Assembly: GCF_000259075.1 (NCBI RefSeq)
Contig: NZ_AJKI01000035.1
Location: 1-46,986 of the forward strand
Length of the DNA stretch: 46,986 bases
From: Marinilabilia salmonicolor JCM 21150
GTDB lineage: Bacteria; Bacteroidota; Bacteroidia; Bacteroidales; Marinilabiliaceae
Direction: 5' to 3'
Below, one piece after another: positions 34,828-44,549 of this stretch. How positions within the stretch are numbered: position 1 is the first letter of the stretch; each line of letters opens with the position of its first letter. A model generated the notes under the pieces. It had not been told where the DNA came from. It worked only from the letters and a program-made list of their open reading frames with translations, and made no database searches. The position numbers were made by a program, and so were the translations under genes.

Positions 34828-36738
34828 ATGGTTAGTATTATTGACTATTTCGAAGAGAGAGTAAATAAGTATGGTGAAAACCCGCTTCTTTGGGAGAAAA
34901 GCGAAGGACGTTTTCAGCCTACCACATATAAGGAGACCAAAAATCTGGTCATGGATCTTGCAGCAGGCCTGATTGAACTAGGCATAAAGAAAGGAGATCG
35001 CCTTGCATTGTTATCTGAAGGCCGCAACCAATGGCTTATTTCCGAACTTGCCATTTTGTATTGCGGGGCCATCAATGTTCCGCTGAGTGCAAAGCTGGAA
35101 GCAGACCAGGATTTAATATTCAGGTTGGAACATTCTGAATCCAGAATGATTATTGTTTCCAGAAACCAACTTCCAAAAATTCGTGAAATTCTTCAAGAAC
35201 TTACTTTCCTTGAAAAGATCATTGTTTTAGACGACATTGAAGATACGCAGGAGAAAGAGCTCATTTACAGTAAATTAATCAAATCAGGAAAAACTTTCCT
35301 GGAAACCCACCGACAGGAAGTTGAAGAGATAAAAAATGCCGTTCATTTCAATGATATAGCCAATATTTCCTATACATCCGGAACCACCGCACAACCCAAG
35401 GGAATCATGCTTTCACACCGGAATTACACGGCCAACGTGGAGCAGGCCTTTAGCTTCATCGACATTCCGGCGCACTTCAGAACATTGGTTGTCCTTCCCT
35501 GGGATCATGCATTCGCGCATACTGCAGCACTTTATGCCTTCATGTATAAGGGAGCTTCCATTGCATCAGTAGAAACGGGTCGAAATCAGATTGAAACATT
35601 AAAGAATTTCTCCAACAACATTATGGAAATTCAACCGCATGTTTTAATGAGCGTACCTGCGATGGCAAAAAACTTCAGAAAAAACATTGAAAAAGGAATT
35701 GCTTCCAAGGGGAAAGTGGTGTCAGGACTGTTTAACTTTGCAATGAACTATTCGATTTGGTACAACGGAAGCGGAAATGACAAAGGCAAGGGATTAAAAA
35801 AAATAACAGCTCCTCTGTATAAACTTTTCGACAGGATACTTTTCCAAACCATCAGGGTTCGTTTTGGGGGCAATCTCCAGTTCTTCATCGGTGGAGGAGC
35901 TCTCCTGGATATTGATTTGCAACGATTCTTCTACGCCCTGGGAACCCCAATGTATCAGGGGTACGGACTAAGTGAGGCAGCCCCTATTATATCGGCCAAT
36001 ACACCTGATCATCATAAACTTGGTTCTTCAGGACCTATCGTACAAAATCTGGAAGTGAAAATTTGTGATTCCGACGGGAATACCCTTCCTGCCGGAACTT
36101 CCGGAGAGATTGTGGTGAAAGGAGAAAATGTGATGCTGGGTTATTGGAAAAATCAGGAAGCAACCAATGAAACCATTATAGATGGCTGGCTCTTCACAGG
36201 CGATCTGGGTTACCTGGACAACCAAGGTTACCTTTACGTTTTGGGACGCTTCAAGAGTCTGCTCATTGGCTCCGATGGGGAGAAATACAGTCCTGAAGGT
36301 ATAGAAGAAGCGATCATAGATCACTGCCCACTAGTTGACCAGTTTGTATTGCACAACAATCAAAATCCTTACACCATAGGGTTAATTGTTCCCAGTTCGG
36401 AAAAGGTCAATCAGTTATCTAAGGAGTTGGGTGACGAAATGTCGCAGGAGGAAAAAGCAAAAAAAATACTGCAAACCATCCAGGAGCAGATGGCAGAATT
36501 CAAAAAAGGAGGCAAACTTGAAGAACTGTTTCCGGCAAGATGGCTGCCCGCTGCCAGTATTATTCTTCCAGAACCCTTCACTGAAAGCAATAAACTTCTG
36601 AATAGCACTATGAAAATAGTTCGTCGAAAAGTTGAAGAGTATTTTTCTGATGAAATCAATTATCTTTACACCGCAGAAGGAAAAGAGTTTATATCGGAAA
36701 AAAACAAAAGCAACCTTGCCAAATTTATTCACAAATAA
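34828..36738 (+). CDS. Long-chain fatty acid-CoA ligase (AMP-binding)
   Basis: A 636-residue ANL-superfamily enzyme that activates fatty acids with ATP and CoA. Seen: the P-loop ISYTSGTTAQPKGIMLSHRNY near residue 180-200, GYGLSEAAPIIS near 380, the ATP/ribose motif TGDLGYLD near 460, the hinge LGRFKSLLIGSDGEKYSPEGIEE, and the C-terminal catalytic Lys region (LLNSTMKIVRRKVEEYF). There is no signal peptide. The family is the bacterial FadD-like group, and chain-length preference cannot be read. Single gene. Confidence 0.92.
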   Translation: MVSIIDYFEERVNKYGENPLLWEKSEGRFQPTTYKETKNLVMDLAAGLIELGIKKGDRLALLSEGRNQWLISELAILYCGAINVPLSAKLEADQDLIFRLEHSESRMIIVSRNQLPKIREILQELTFLEKIIVLDDIEDTQEKELIYSKLIKSGKTFLETHRQEVEEIKNAVHFNDIANISYTSGTTAQPKGIMLSHRNYTANVEQAFSFIDIPAHFRTLVVLPWDHAFAHTAALYAFMYKGASIASVETGRNQIETLKNFSNNIMEIQPHVLMSVPAMAKNFRKNIEKGIASKGKVVSGLFNFAMNYSIWYNGSGNDKGKGLKKITAPLYKLFDRILFQTIRVRFGGNLQFFIGGGALLDIDLQRFFYALGTPMYQGYGLSEAAPIISANTPDHHKLGSSGPIVQNLEVKICDSDGNTLPAGTSGEIVVKGENVMLGYWKNQEATNETIIDGWLFTGDLGYLDNQGYLYVLGRFKSLLIGSDGEKYSPEGIEEAIIDHCPLVDQFVLHNNQNPYTIGLIVPSSEKVNQLSKELGDEMSQEEKAKKILQTIQEQMAEFKKGGKLEELFPARWLPAASIILPEPFTESNKLLNSTMKIVRRKVEEYFSDEINYLYTAEGKEFISEKNKSNLAKFIHK

Positions 36739-37095
36739 CCTTTTAGGATGTTCATTAGTCACCATGGCAATGATTTTGTGAAATTACAACTGGCAAAAAC
36801 TTCGATAAAAACAATAAAATCTGTCTATATTTAAATCAACATAAAAATATAGTTCCTGTTTTCAGGAAATTTAGTATTTTGCTCATCAATATATAATCAG
36901 GTGACTATTTAAACATATTTTTTGTTACTGATTACATGTAAAAAACAAAGACAGTGAAATAACTTTTTCGGCATTTTGTAAAAAAGATAAGGAAAAAAGC
37001 CAACTTTGCCGACAAACCAACGTATGTAGTTTTTGTATTAGTAAAGTTTTTCCCATTTTTACAGTCGGTTTAAGACACACTAACTTATACTGTTC
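36739..37095. other. Intergenic region upstream of the outer-membrane-type protein gene
   Basis: A 357-base AT-rich spacer with no ORF or strong hairpin. TAGTTTTTG at about 37026 resembles a -7 box with one extra base. Confidence 0.4.
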
Positions 37096-37941
37096 ATGCA
37101 TAAAAGCGCAAAAATTGCCATATTAATATTTGCTATAACACTCTTGTTTTCAAGCAACAGCCATTCTCAGCGAAGAGGAGGATCGTTAAACTTACTTGAA
37201 GGTATGAGTGTTACAGCCCGAGGTGGTTACAACATGTTTTTCGGCGATTTGGTAGATAAATCCCGGGGAAGTTTTTCTGTTGGAGGACTGGTTGACCGCG
37301 AAATGAATGAAATGTTGTCAGCCCGGGTTCAGCTTTTAGGAGGGAAAATGCAAGGGACACAGGTGTTCCCCACTTCAGGTCTAGAATATGCCTATTTCGA
37401 TAATATTTACACTGAATTTTCTATTGGCGGAAGTTACAAACCGCTCAATCATATTATGGGGTATTTTCGTCAACGTACTTTTCAACCGTATGTGCATTTG
37501 AATGCAGGGCTTGTTTACTATTCTTCAACAGAGTACTGGGGAGAAATTGGAAGTGGGCCACAAGATGAAGAATGGCGATCTGCATCAGAAATTGCACCTA
37601 TGGTTTCTGCGGGTGGTGGAGCTTCCTTTTGGATAAATCCCATGATTAGTGCTAACATAGAAATAACTGGCGCGCTTCCTTTTACTGACCGAATGGATGT
37701 GCATGACGTGTGGTATTCGGGAGATGATTGGCAAACAGAGGTAAACCCGGTATCTACCGATCCCTATGACGTTTATTACAACTTCATGGTGGGTGTTACT
37801 TTCGTCATTCAGGACAGCAAACTACGAAACGATCCAAAATACAACCGCAAAAGTTACATCAAAACAAGACAGTTTTATCAGTCTAAATCACGCCGAAGTC
37901 CGGCCAGAAGACCTAATAAGAAACGGTTTTTGTTTTTCTAG
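37096..37941 (+). CDS. Exported beta-rich protein, probable outer-membrane beta-barrel
   Basis: A 281-residue protein with a signal peptide (IAILIFAITLLFSSNSHSQ). The mature part has amphipathic strands with alternating aromatic residues (SVTARGGYNMFFGDLV, SARVQLLGGK, EFSIGGSYKPLNHIMGYF, YVHLNAGLVYYSS, YDVYYNFMVGVTFVI), as expected for a small barrel. It ends in a basic tail (RRSPARRPNKKRFLFF) rather than the classical terminal-Phe strand only. Function is unknown. Convergent with uvrB. Confidence 0.75.
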   Translation: MHKSAKIAILIFAITLLFSSNSHSQRRGGSLNLLEGMSVTARGGYNMFFGDLVDKSRGSFSVGGLVDREMNEMLSARVQLLGGKMQGTQVFPTSGLEYAYFDNIYTEFSIGGSYKPLNHIMGYFRQRTFQPYVHLNAGLVYYSSTEYWGEIGSGPQDEEWRSASEIAPMVSAGGGASFWINPMISANIEITGALPFTDRMDVHDVWYSGDDWQTEVNPVSTDPYDVYYNFMVGVTFVIQDSKLRNDPKYNRKSYIKTRQFYQSKSRRSPARRPNKKRFLFF

Positions 37942-38253
37942 TCTGAAAAATAATGACCTGAGGAGCAGGTTTTATCAGACATTCAATAAATTCTCTTAAA
38001 CTGCTTTTACATAAGCCAGATAAGGTGTAAACAGGCTGAAAGCCTGCGAGCAATAGCCAGGGCAACGTCTTGGGGTTAGAAGTATCCCCACCGCCCTCTC
38101 ATTATTAATGGCGTCGCCACCAATAATGAGAGGGCGGTGTATTTACTACAATTTTCCCGACTTTATAGACGGGCACTACTTACAATGTTACTCATTTCTT
38201 TGTTTTATTTCTTTTAACCTCTGCAGGTGCTTCTGACTTATTACCATACACCA
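37942..38253. other. Intergenic region with hairpin array, between OMP gene and uvrB
   Basis: A 312-base region between convergent genes. Most of it is a run of three inverted repeats at 38032-38139 (see the repeat entry); the rest has no ORF. Confidence 0.6.
38032..38139. repeat. Triple hairpin element
   Basis: Three consecutive stems: CAGGCT/AGCCTG (38032-38046), CCAGGGC/GTCTTGG with G-T pairs (38057-38073), and an 18-base perfect inverted repeat at 38089-38106 and 38122-38139. The G-T pairs in the middle stem suggest selection for RNA pairing. It looks like a dispersed Bacteroidota intergenic repeat and could also stop transcription from both sides. Confidence 0.6.
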
Positions 38254-40287
38254 CTACCCCTTCTTCTTTTTCAACAATTTTTCCAACCGAAACATTTCGT
38301 CCCTGTATTGAGCAGCCTGAATAAAGTCCAACTCTTTGGCGGCTTTCTGCATAGCCTTTTTTGTTTCAGCGATGGTTTTTTCAAGTTTTTCGGCCGACAT
38401 ATAAGACAAAACAGGATCGGCAGCTGCATCCACTCCCTGATCTTCAGGACCGGAATATACATGGGAAGTCCCCGGAACGTTCTCTGCTTCTTCCTGATTT
38501 TGAAAAGCACTACTGCGCTTTTTAATAATGGCGGCCGGAGTTATCCCATGTTTTTCGTTGTAAGCCAGCTGTTTTTCTCTCCGGTAATTGGTTGCATCGA
38601 TGGTTTCCTGCATCGATTTGGTAATTTTATCGGCATACATAATAACCGTTCCATTCAGATTTCGGGCAGCACGACCGGCGGTCTGGGTTAGTGAACGGGT
38701 AGAACGCAAAAAGCCCTCCTTATCAGCATCCAAAATTGCCACCAGGGAAACTTCTGGCAGGTCAAGACCTTCCCGTAGCAAGTTGACACCAACCAATACA
38801 TCAATAACACCATTTCTCAGGTGTTCCATAATTTTAACCCGCTCAAGCGTATCCACATCTGAGTGAATATATTCTGTCTTAATATCCAGTCTTTGAAGAT
38901 ATTTGGTCAGCTCCTCAGCCATCCGCTTGGTAAGTGTAGTCACCAGAACACGCTCATTAGCGTTGACTCGTACTCTGATTTCTTCCAGAAGATCATCAAT
39001 CTGATTAAGACTGGGGCGAACATCAATCACAGGGTCAAGCAATCCGGTGGGACGGATAACCTGTTCCACAACCACTCCCTCACATTTTTCAAGTTCATAA
39101 TCTGCAGGAGTAGCACTAACAAAAATTGTTTGATTGGTAATGCGTTCAAATTCATCAAATTTCAATGGACGGTTATCCAATGCAGCCGGCAAGCGAAACC
39201 CATACTCAACTAGATTTTGTTTACGGCTATAGTCTCCCCCGTACATCGCTCTTACCTGAGGCAAGGTAACATGGCTTTCATCCACTACAGTCAGAAAATC
39301 ATTGGGAAAATAATCCAAAAGGCAGAAAGGACGTGTTCCTTCGGCGCGACCATCAAAGTAACGGCTGTAATTCTCAATTCCGGGGCAGTGTCCTAGTTCT
39401 CTGATCATTTCCAGATCATAGTTGACACGTTCATCCAATCGTTTCGCTTCAAGAGGTTTCCCAATCTCACGAAAATAAGCCACCTGTTTCACCAGGTCAT
39501 CCTGGATCATTCTGATGGCCTGGTTAATCCGTTCTTTAGTGGTCACAAAAATATTGGCCGGATATATCAAAATTTGATCTGTAGAAGAAAGGGTGATGTT
39601 GTTAATTGGATCAAAAGTTTCGATGGTCTCAATTTCATCTCCCCAGAAAATAACCCTGCAGGCATGATCAGCATAAGCGAGAAAAATCTCAACAGTATCC
39701 CCTTTGACTCTGAAGTTCCCACGTTGAAATTCAACTTCATTTCTGGAATACAAAGCCTCCACCAAGTGCCGCAGGAATTTATTTCTGCCAATCTCCTTCC
39801 CCACCTCAAGTGGAATTACATTGGCATGAAAATCCTCAGGATTTCCAATACCATAAAGACAGGAAACAGATGATACAACGATCACATCCCGCCGTCCCGA
39901 CAGTAATGCTGAAGTTGCACTCAGCCGAAGCTTTTCAATTTCATCATTGATGGACAAATCCTTTTCAATGTAAGTATCTGATACCGGAATATATGCTTCC
40001 GGCTGGTAGTAATCGTAATAAGAGACAAAGTATTCAACCGCATTTTCCGGGAAGAAGCTTTTAAACTCACCATATAATTGAGCCGCCAGTGTTTTGTTAT
40101 GGCTAAGAATTAAGGTAGGTTTTTGTACCTTTTCAATAAGATTTGCAATAGTAAAAGTTTTACCCGATCCGGTCACTCCAAGCAATGTCTGAAACGGATT
40201 CCCACTGTTAACCCCCTCAGTTAACTGACGAATAGCTTCAGGCTGATCACCTGTCGGCTGAAAATCTGATATTATTTTTAAATCCAT
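38254..40287 (-). CDS. uvrB: UvrB, excinuclease ABC subunit B
   Basis: A 677-residue nucleotide-excision-repair helicase-like protein that verifies DNA damage and loads UvrC. Seen: Walker A GVTGSGKT (residues ~38-45), the beta-hairpin region YYDYYQPEAYIPVSDTYIEK, helicase motifs DESHVTLPQ and AGRAARN, and the C-terminal UVR motif (EKTIAETKKAMQKAAKELD) that contacts UvrC. It starts 21 bases after dapF and is probably cotranscribed with it. Confidence 0.97.
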   Translation of the reverse strand: MDLKIISDFQPTGDQPEAIRQLTEGVNSGNPFQTLLGVTGSGKTFTIANLIEKVQKPTLILSHNKTLAAQLYGEFKSFFPENAVEYFVSYYDYYQPEAYIPVSDTYIEKDLSINDEIEKLRLSATSALLSGRRDVIVVSSVSCLYGIGNPEDFHANVIPLEVGKEIGRNKFLRHLVEALYSRNEVEFQRGNFRVKGDTVEIFLAYADHACRVIFWGDEIETIETFDPINNITLSSTDQILIYPANIFVTTKERINQAIRMIQDDLVKQVAYFREIGKPLEAKRLDERVNYDLEMIRELGHCPGIENYSRYFDGRAEGTRPFCLLDYFPNDFLTVVDESHVTLPQVRAMYGGDYSRKQNLVEYGFRLPAALDNRPLKFDEFERITNQTIFVSATPADYELEKCEGVVVEQVIRPTGLLDPVIDVRPSLNQIDDLLEEIRVRVNANERVLVTTLTKRMAEELTKYLQRLDIKTEYIHSDVDTLERVKIMEHLRNGVIDVLVGVNLLREGLDLPEVSLVAILDADKEGFLRSTRSLTQTAGRAARNLNGTVIMYADKITKSMQETIDATNYRREKQLAYNEKHGITPAAIIKKRSSAFQNQEEAENVPGTSHVYSGPEDQGVDAAADPVLSYMSAEKLEKTIAETKKAMQKAAKELDFIQAAQYRDEMFRLEKLLKKKKG

Positions 40288-40308
40288 TTAAACTGATTAA
40301 GATCTTAG

Positions 40309-41136
40309 TTAGAGGAAGACTTTGGCATCAATACTTCCTTCAAAAACATGCCTGGCCGGCCCTTTCAACCAAACATTTTCAAAACCTCCTGTGTTTACAA
40401 CATCAAAACTGACAGTAAGTTTACCTCCCGGCACTTTCATGTCGTAACAGTTGCCTTCACCACTCCTGATATAAGTGGCAATTGCAGAGGCTACCGCACC
40501 GGTTCCGCAGGACCAGGTTTCATCCTCCACCCCACGTTCAAAAGTCCTCATGGATACTTCCCCCCCAACAGGTTTTCCCACAAAATTAACATTGGTCCCT
40601 CCGGGTGCAAAAACATCATGATTTCGCCAAAAACTACCTTCGTTAAAAACATCGATCAACTCAGGATTATCTACAAATTTTATAAAATGCGGCGAGCCGG
40701 TATCCAAAAACAAACCCTCTTCTTTCTCTTCGTAGCCCGCGACATTAATCATCTTGAGACTAACCATTTCTCCATTCACAAGAGCCTCATGAACACCATC
40801 CACAGCATCGAACGAAAAATACTCATTTTCAGCGACTACACCTCGATGAACCGCAAAGGCTGCCAAACAACGACCACCATTGCCACACATCGTTGCCTCT
40901 CCCCCATCGCTATTGAAATAACGCATGGTAAAAGAATAGCTCTCCGAAGACTCCAGCAACATAAGACCATCTGCTCCAACTCCAAATCTCCGGTGGCACA
41001 TGGCAGAAATCAGGTGATTATCATCTCCGTCAAAAGACCCATCCCGATTATCAATCAAAATAAAATCATTACCTGTTCCCTGATACTTAGAAAACTGAAT
41101 TTTTGTCATCTTTACCATTTGTTTATCATTTGACAT
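40309..41136 (-). CDS. dapF: Diaminopimelate epimerase
   Basis: A 275-residue PLP-independent epimerase converting LL- to meso-diaminopimelate for lysine and peptidoglycan. The two active-site cysteines are seen in MCGNGGRCLAAFA and WSCGTGAVASA, and the substrate region in KYQGTGNDFILIDN. The gene may start at any of three Met codons (residues 1, 7 or 10); MTKIQFSKYQG is closest to the family start. Upstream gene of a dapF-uvrB pair. Confidence 0.95.
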   Translation of the reverse strand: MSNDKQMVKMTKIQFSKYQGTGNDFILIDNRDGSFDGDDNHLISAMCHRRFGVGADGLMLLESSESYSFTMRYFNSDGGEATMCGNGGRCLAAFAVHRGVVAENEYFSFDAVDGVHEALVNGEMVSLKMINVAGYEEKEEGLFLDTGSPHFIKFVDNPELIDVFNEGSFWRNHDVFAPGGTNVNFVGKPVGGEVSMRTFERGVEDETWSCGTGAVASAIATYIRSGEGNCYDMKVPGGKLTVSFDVVNTGGFENVWLKGPARHVFEGSIDAKVFL

Positions 41137-41577
41137 TCAACAACTCAACTCCATCAACATCACTCCCGGCAAAACCAAAGTGAATTATTATATCCACAAA
41201 ATTACGAATAGAGAAGCCCAAAATAAAAGGAAATATTTGACAAACCCACCAGATGAGTTGTAAATTAATAAAACAGATAATTTGTCAACCATTACAAAAC
41301 AGCCCCGGCAAATGTTGCTTTCCGGTTTCTTAGGGTTAGGGTTACGGGGAGCATCGTCTGGGGCTCTTTTGTGACCTTTAAAGGGTTTTAACCAGCTTGT
41401 TTCTAATAACAAACTGAAGCCAGATGAATACTGATGTTCACAATAATAAACGGCCCTGTTCCTTAATCCAATCGCTAACAAGAATTAAAAAAAGTTAAGT
41501 TTTACAACAGTTGCAATAAAGGCATATCATTTGATTTGCTAAAACCGTAAATTGTTAAACCAAAAAAATTCTGAAAC
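41137..41577. other. Intergenic region between dapF and degP
   Basis: A 441-base divergent spacer. An AGCCCC/GGGGCT pair (41301-41306, 41360-41365) ends in CTTTT on the plus strand and encloses a tract with AGGGTTAGGGTTACGGGG. A 97-codon minus-strand ORF across it has low-complexity, unconvincing protein. It may be a decayed dispersed repeat. Confidence 0.45.
41197..41204 (-). promoter_or_regulatory. Possible -7 element of dapF
   Basis: Minus strand TAATTTTG, about 60 bases before the dapF start; no -33 TTG at the usual spacing. Confidence 0.4.
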
Positions 41578-43044
41578 ATGAATACAAAAAAAATATTTTC
41601 GGTATTTGCAATTGCTGTTATTAGTGCATTGGTATCCGTAATTGCCTACTCATATTTTGTCAAACCAGAAACACGAATCATAGAAGTTCCGGGAGAGCAT
41701 ACACACGCAGCACGATATACCTCTCTCCCATCGGGACCAACCGGAGAATATCCGGATTTCACAAAAGCAGCTGAGAATTCAGTACATGCGGTTGTCCACG
41801 TCAAGACAGTGAGTACGCAGACTCAATCCTATTCAGGAAGTCCTTTGTTTGATTTCTTCTTCGGACCGGGCAGTCCTATGCCCCGGCAACAGCAGCCCGT
41901 CATGGGGTCAGGCTCAGGAGTAGTTATTACAACCGATGGATATATTGTAACCAACAATCACGTCATCGACAAGGCCACCAACATTGAAGTGACCCTGAAC
42001 GATAACCGCACCTATAAAGCAGTTATTGTTGGAACGGATCCATCCACAGATCTTGCTCTATTGAAGATTGACGAAGAGGATTTGCCTTATATGCGATACG
42101 GCAACTCGGACAATCTGAAAATCGGAGAATGGGTATTGGCTGTTGGCAACCCGTTTAACCTGACCTCAACCGTTACTGCGGGGATTGTAAGCGCCAAATC
42201 GAGAAGTATTAACATTTTGGCAAATCAACAAGGAACACTGGGTATAGAGTCATTTATCCAGACTGATGCTGCAGTGAATCCCGGGAACAGTGGCGGCGCA
42301 CTGGTTAACACAAAAGGTGAATTAATTGGAATAAACACAGCCATAGCTTCGCAAACAGGCTCCTACACCGGGTATTCTTTTGCAGTGCCGGTAAGCATCG
42401 TCAGCAAGGTAGTGGCAGACCTGATGGAATTTGGAAAAGTCCAAAGAGGAATTTTGGGAATCAATATTCGCAATGTAAACAGCCAATTATCAGAAGAACT
42501 GGATCTTGAAGTAAGCCAGGGAGTTTATGTGGCCAATGTAATAGAATCCAGTGGTGCCGAAGAGGCAGGTCTGAAAGAAGGTGACGTGATTACCAGTGTT
42601 AACAATGAAGAAGTAAAGAAAGTCTCCGAGCTTCAGGAAAAAATCAGCCGCTTCCGCCCCGGGGATAAAGTTAACGTCACTGCATTGAGAGATGGAAAAA
42701 AGAAAGATTTTTCTGTCACTTTGCGAAACATTTATGGCTCCACTGACGTTGTAAAAGCAGACAAATCACTTTCGATTCTGGGAGCATCGTTTGAAAAAGT
42801 TTCAGACGAAGATAAAGCGCGTCTCAGAATCAGCAACGGAATCAAAGTATCTAAGCTGGAAAACGGGAAACTCAGAGATGCGGGAATTCAGGAAGGATAC
42901 ATCATAACAAAAGCCAACCGGGTACCGATTAACAGCACAGATGATTTACGTAAAGTTGTGGAAATGGTAGAAGAAGGACTATTCCTCACCGGAATTTACC
43001 CCAACGGACAGGTTGCTTATTATGCAATAAACTTAGACAGATAA
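41578..43044 (+). CDS. degP: DegP/HtrA-family periplasmic serine protease
   Basis: A 488-residue Do-type protease and chaperone that degrades misfolded envelope proteins. An N-terminal signal or anchor (residues ~5-27) is followed by a trypsin-like domain with His128 (VTNNHVIDKA), Asp158 (STDLALLKID) and Ser238 (VNPGNSGGALVN). A first PDZ domain (~288-385, RGILGINIRNV) and a shorter second PDZ (~400-488, ISNGIKVSKLENGKLRDAGI) follow. Length is typical for Bacteroidota Do proteases. It lies 86 bases before rpoD, which has its own promoter. Confidence 0.95.
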   Translation: MNTKKIFSVFAIAVISALVSVIAYSYFVKPETRIIEVPGEHTHAARYTSLPSGPTGEYPDFTKAAENSVHAVVHVKTVSTQTQSYSGSPLFDFFFGPGSPMPRQQQPVMGSGSGVVITTDGYIVTNNHVIDKATNIEVTLNDNRTYKAVIVGTDPSTDLALLKIDEEDLPYMRYGNSDNLKIGEWVLAVGNPFNLTSTVTAGIVSAKSRSINILANQQGTLGIESFIQTDAAVNPGNSGGALVNTKGELIGINTAIASQTGSYTGYSFAVPVSIVSKVVADLMEFGKVQRGILGINIRNVNSQLSEELDLEVSQGVYVANVIESSGAEEAGLKEGDVITSVNNEEVKKVSELQEKISRFRPGDKVNVTALRDGKKKDFSVTLRNIYGSTDVVKADKSLSILGASFEKVSDEDKARLRISNGIKVSKLENGKLRDAGIQEGYIITKANRVPINSTDDLRKVVEMVEEGLFLTGIYPNGQVAYYAINLDR

Positions 43045-43076
43045 CTGAACGTAACAGATAAGGCACTCCCGGCGGC

Positions 43077-43107
43077 TTGCAATAGTCACCGAATTGTTGT
43101 ACTTTTG
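43077..43107 (+). promoter_or_regulatory. Promoter of rpoD
   Basis: TTG at 43077-43079, 20 bases, TACTTTTG at 43100-43107. It fits the Bacteroidota consensus and lies 23 bases before the ATG. Confidence 0.75.
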
Positions 43108-43130
43108 CGGCGTATTTTTGGGAAATTTTT

Positions 43131-43991
43131 ATGAGACAATTAAAGATAACTAAATCGATCACTAACCGCGAGAGCGCGTCGTTGGACAAATATCTTCAGG
43201 AAATTGGCCGCGAAGACCTGATTTCCGTGGAGGAGGAAGTTGAATTGGCACAGCGGATAAAGAAGGGCGACCAGATCGCACTTGAGAAGCTTACCCGTGC
43301 CAACCTGCGCTTTGTGGTTTCAGTGGCCAAACAATACCAGAATCAGGGGTTAAGTCTTCCTGACCTCATAAATGAGGGTAACCTTGGATTGATTAAGGCT
43401 GCCGAAAAATTTGATGAGACCAGGGGATTCAAATTTATCTCCTATGCTGTTTGGTGGATTCGTCAGTCCATTCTTCAGGCACTGGCAGAGCAGTCGCAAA
43501 TTGTGCGTTTGCCGCTGAATCAGGTGGGATCCCTGAACAAGATCAACAAAGCCTACTCAAAGTTTGAGCAGGAGCATGAACGCAAACCCTCACCGGAAGA
43601 ATTGGCAGATCAGCTGGAAATCCCTGCAGAAAAAGTGGCAGATACGTTGAGAGTTTCCGGTCGTCACATTTCTGTAGATGCACCTTTTGTAGAAGGTGAA
43701 GACAACAGTTTGCTGGATGTACTGGTAAACAGTGATTCTCCAAATGCTGATAAAACACTGATCAACGAGTCACTGGCCCGTGAAATAGAGCGTGCTCTGG
43801 CTACTCTTACCGAAAGAGAAAGCGACATTATTAAGCTTTTCTTCGGGATTGGCTGCCAGGAAATGACGCTGGAAGAAATAGGAGAAAGATTCGGTCTGAC
43901 TCGTGAACGTGTTCGTCAGATTAAAGAAAAAGCGATTCGTCGTCTCAGGCATACTTCAAGAAGTAAACTCTTGAAATCTTATTTGGGATAA
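43131..43991 (+). CDS. rpoD: Primary sigma factor RpoD/SigA (short Bacteroidota form)
   Basis: A 286-residue sigma-70 factor that directs RNA polymerase to housekeeping promoters. Seen: region 1.2 ([16 protein letters not shown]), region 2 with [17 protein letters not shown] and [18 protein letters not shown], 2.3-2.4 ([20 protein letters not shown]), region 3, and region 4 with the helix-turn-helix [19 protein letters not shown]. Region 1.1 is absent, typical of the Bacteroidota sigma that reads -33 TTG / -7 TAnnTTTG promoters, as found in front of its own gene. A terminator follows. Confidence 0.97.
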   Translation: MRQLKITKSITNRESASLDKYLQEIGREDLISVEEEVELAQRIKKGDQIALEKLTRANLRFVVSVAKQYQNQGLSLPDLINEGNLGLIKAAEKFDETRGFKFISYAVWWIRQSILQALAEQSQIVRLPLNQVGSLNKINKAYSKFEQEHERKPSPEELADQLEIPAEKVADTLRVSGRHISVDAPFVEGEDNSLLDVLVNSDSPNADKTLINESLAREIERALATLTERESDIIKLFFGIGCQEMTLEEIGERFGLTRERVRQIKEKAIRRLRHTSRSKLLKSYLG

Positions 43992-44010
43992 ATGAATTCA
44001 CAAATAACAG

Positions 44011-44046
44011 AGCCTTTCGGAAAAACTCCGGAAGGCTTTTTCTTTT
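44011..44046 (+). terminator. Intrinsic terminator of rpoD
   Basis: 11-base-pair stem AGCCTTTCGGA/TCCGGAAGGCT (one G-T pair), 5-base loop AAAAC, then TTTTTCTTTT. Confidence 0.9.
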
Positions 44047-44308
44047 ATAAGTAAGGTTCATCATAAAAATGCGTACTTAACCTAATTTATTTGAGAACAA
44101 TAGACTATCCAAGAGGGATTTCAGCCCTTAAACCCTGAATTACTTTTTTTGTCTATTATATAACTTAGGTTACTTACGCAGCACTTTTCGGTTTAGAAAG
44201 CTGTTTTTCAAGGGCTTAAACTCTTTTATTTTTCCAAACCATTTGCCATTCAATTCTTATAGTGTTATCGTATTCTTGACACAAAAAAAATAATCAAAAA
44301 AAATATTT

Positions 44309-44399
44309 CATGATTATTGCTACGTTCGACAATATTCAAGAAAGCTTGATATTGTTCTCTCTTATCGCAATAATCCATGAGAGCGCCAACTTTCGCTCT
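44309..44399. repeat. Nested hairpin between rpoD and gyrB
   Basis: Outer arms CATGATTATTGC (44309-44320) and GCAATAATCCATG (44367-44379), inner arms GACAATATTCAAG (44328-44340) and CTTGATATTGTTC (44345-44357) with an AAAG loop, each with one bulged base. A second small hairpin AGAGCG/CGCTCT follows at once. Confidence 0.6.
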
Positions 44400-44504
44400 A
44401 AAAACTACGGTTCTTCCATCGAAATCATTTAGCCATTTTTTTCACATAACTTATGTAATAAACTTTTTCAAATATGCATTCTGATGATGATTTATAAATA
44501 AAAA

Positions 44505-44530
44505 AAACCGCCCTGTACAAAGGACGGTTT
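44505..44530 (-). terminator. Intrinsic terminator of gyrB
   Basis: Arms AAACCGCCC and GGACGGTTT with a G-T pair and an 8-base loop, 20 bases after the gyrB stop, with a run of T on the minus-strand side. Confidence 0.85.
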
Positions 44531-44549
44531 TATTTATTTATGTTTCCTC

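Larger units (their letters stand above)
43992..44549. other. Intergenic region between rpoD and gyrB
   Basis: 558 bases between convergent genes, AT-rich, no ORF. Besides the two terminators it holds a nested hairpin (44309-44379), an adjacent AGAGCG/CGCTCT pair (44380-44399), and an imperfect inverted pair at 44072-44085 and 44165-44178. Confidence 0.6.

Noticed and set aside
41188-41481. 97-codon minus-strand ORF between dapF and degP
   Set aside because: Low-complexity, charge-poor protein with no start signal; overlaps a repeat-like tract and a possible dapF -7 element. Probably not a gene.
44072-44178. Imperfect inverted pair TAACCTAA/TTAGGTTA as IS ends
   Set aside because: Arms are short and imperfect, only ~85 bases apart, with no transposase or target duplication.
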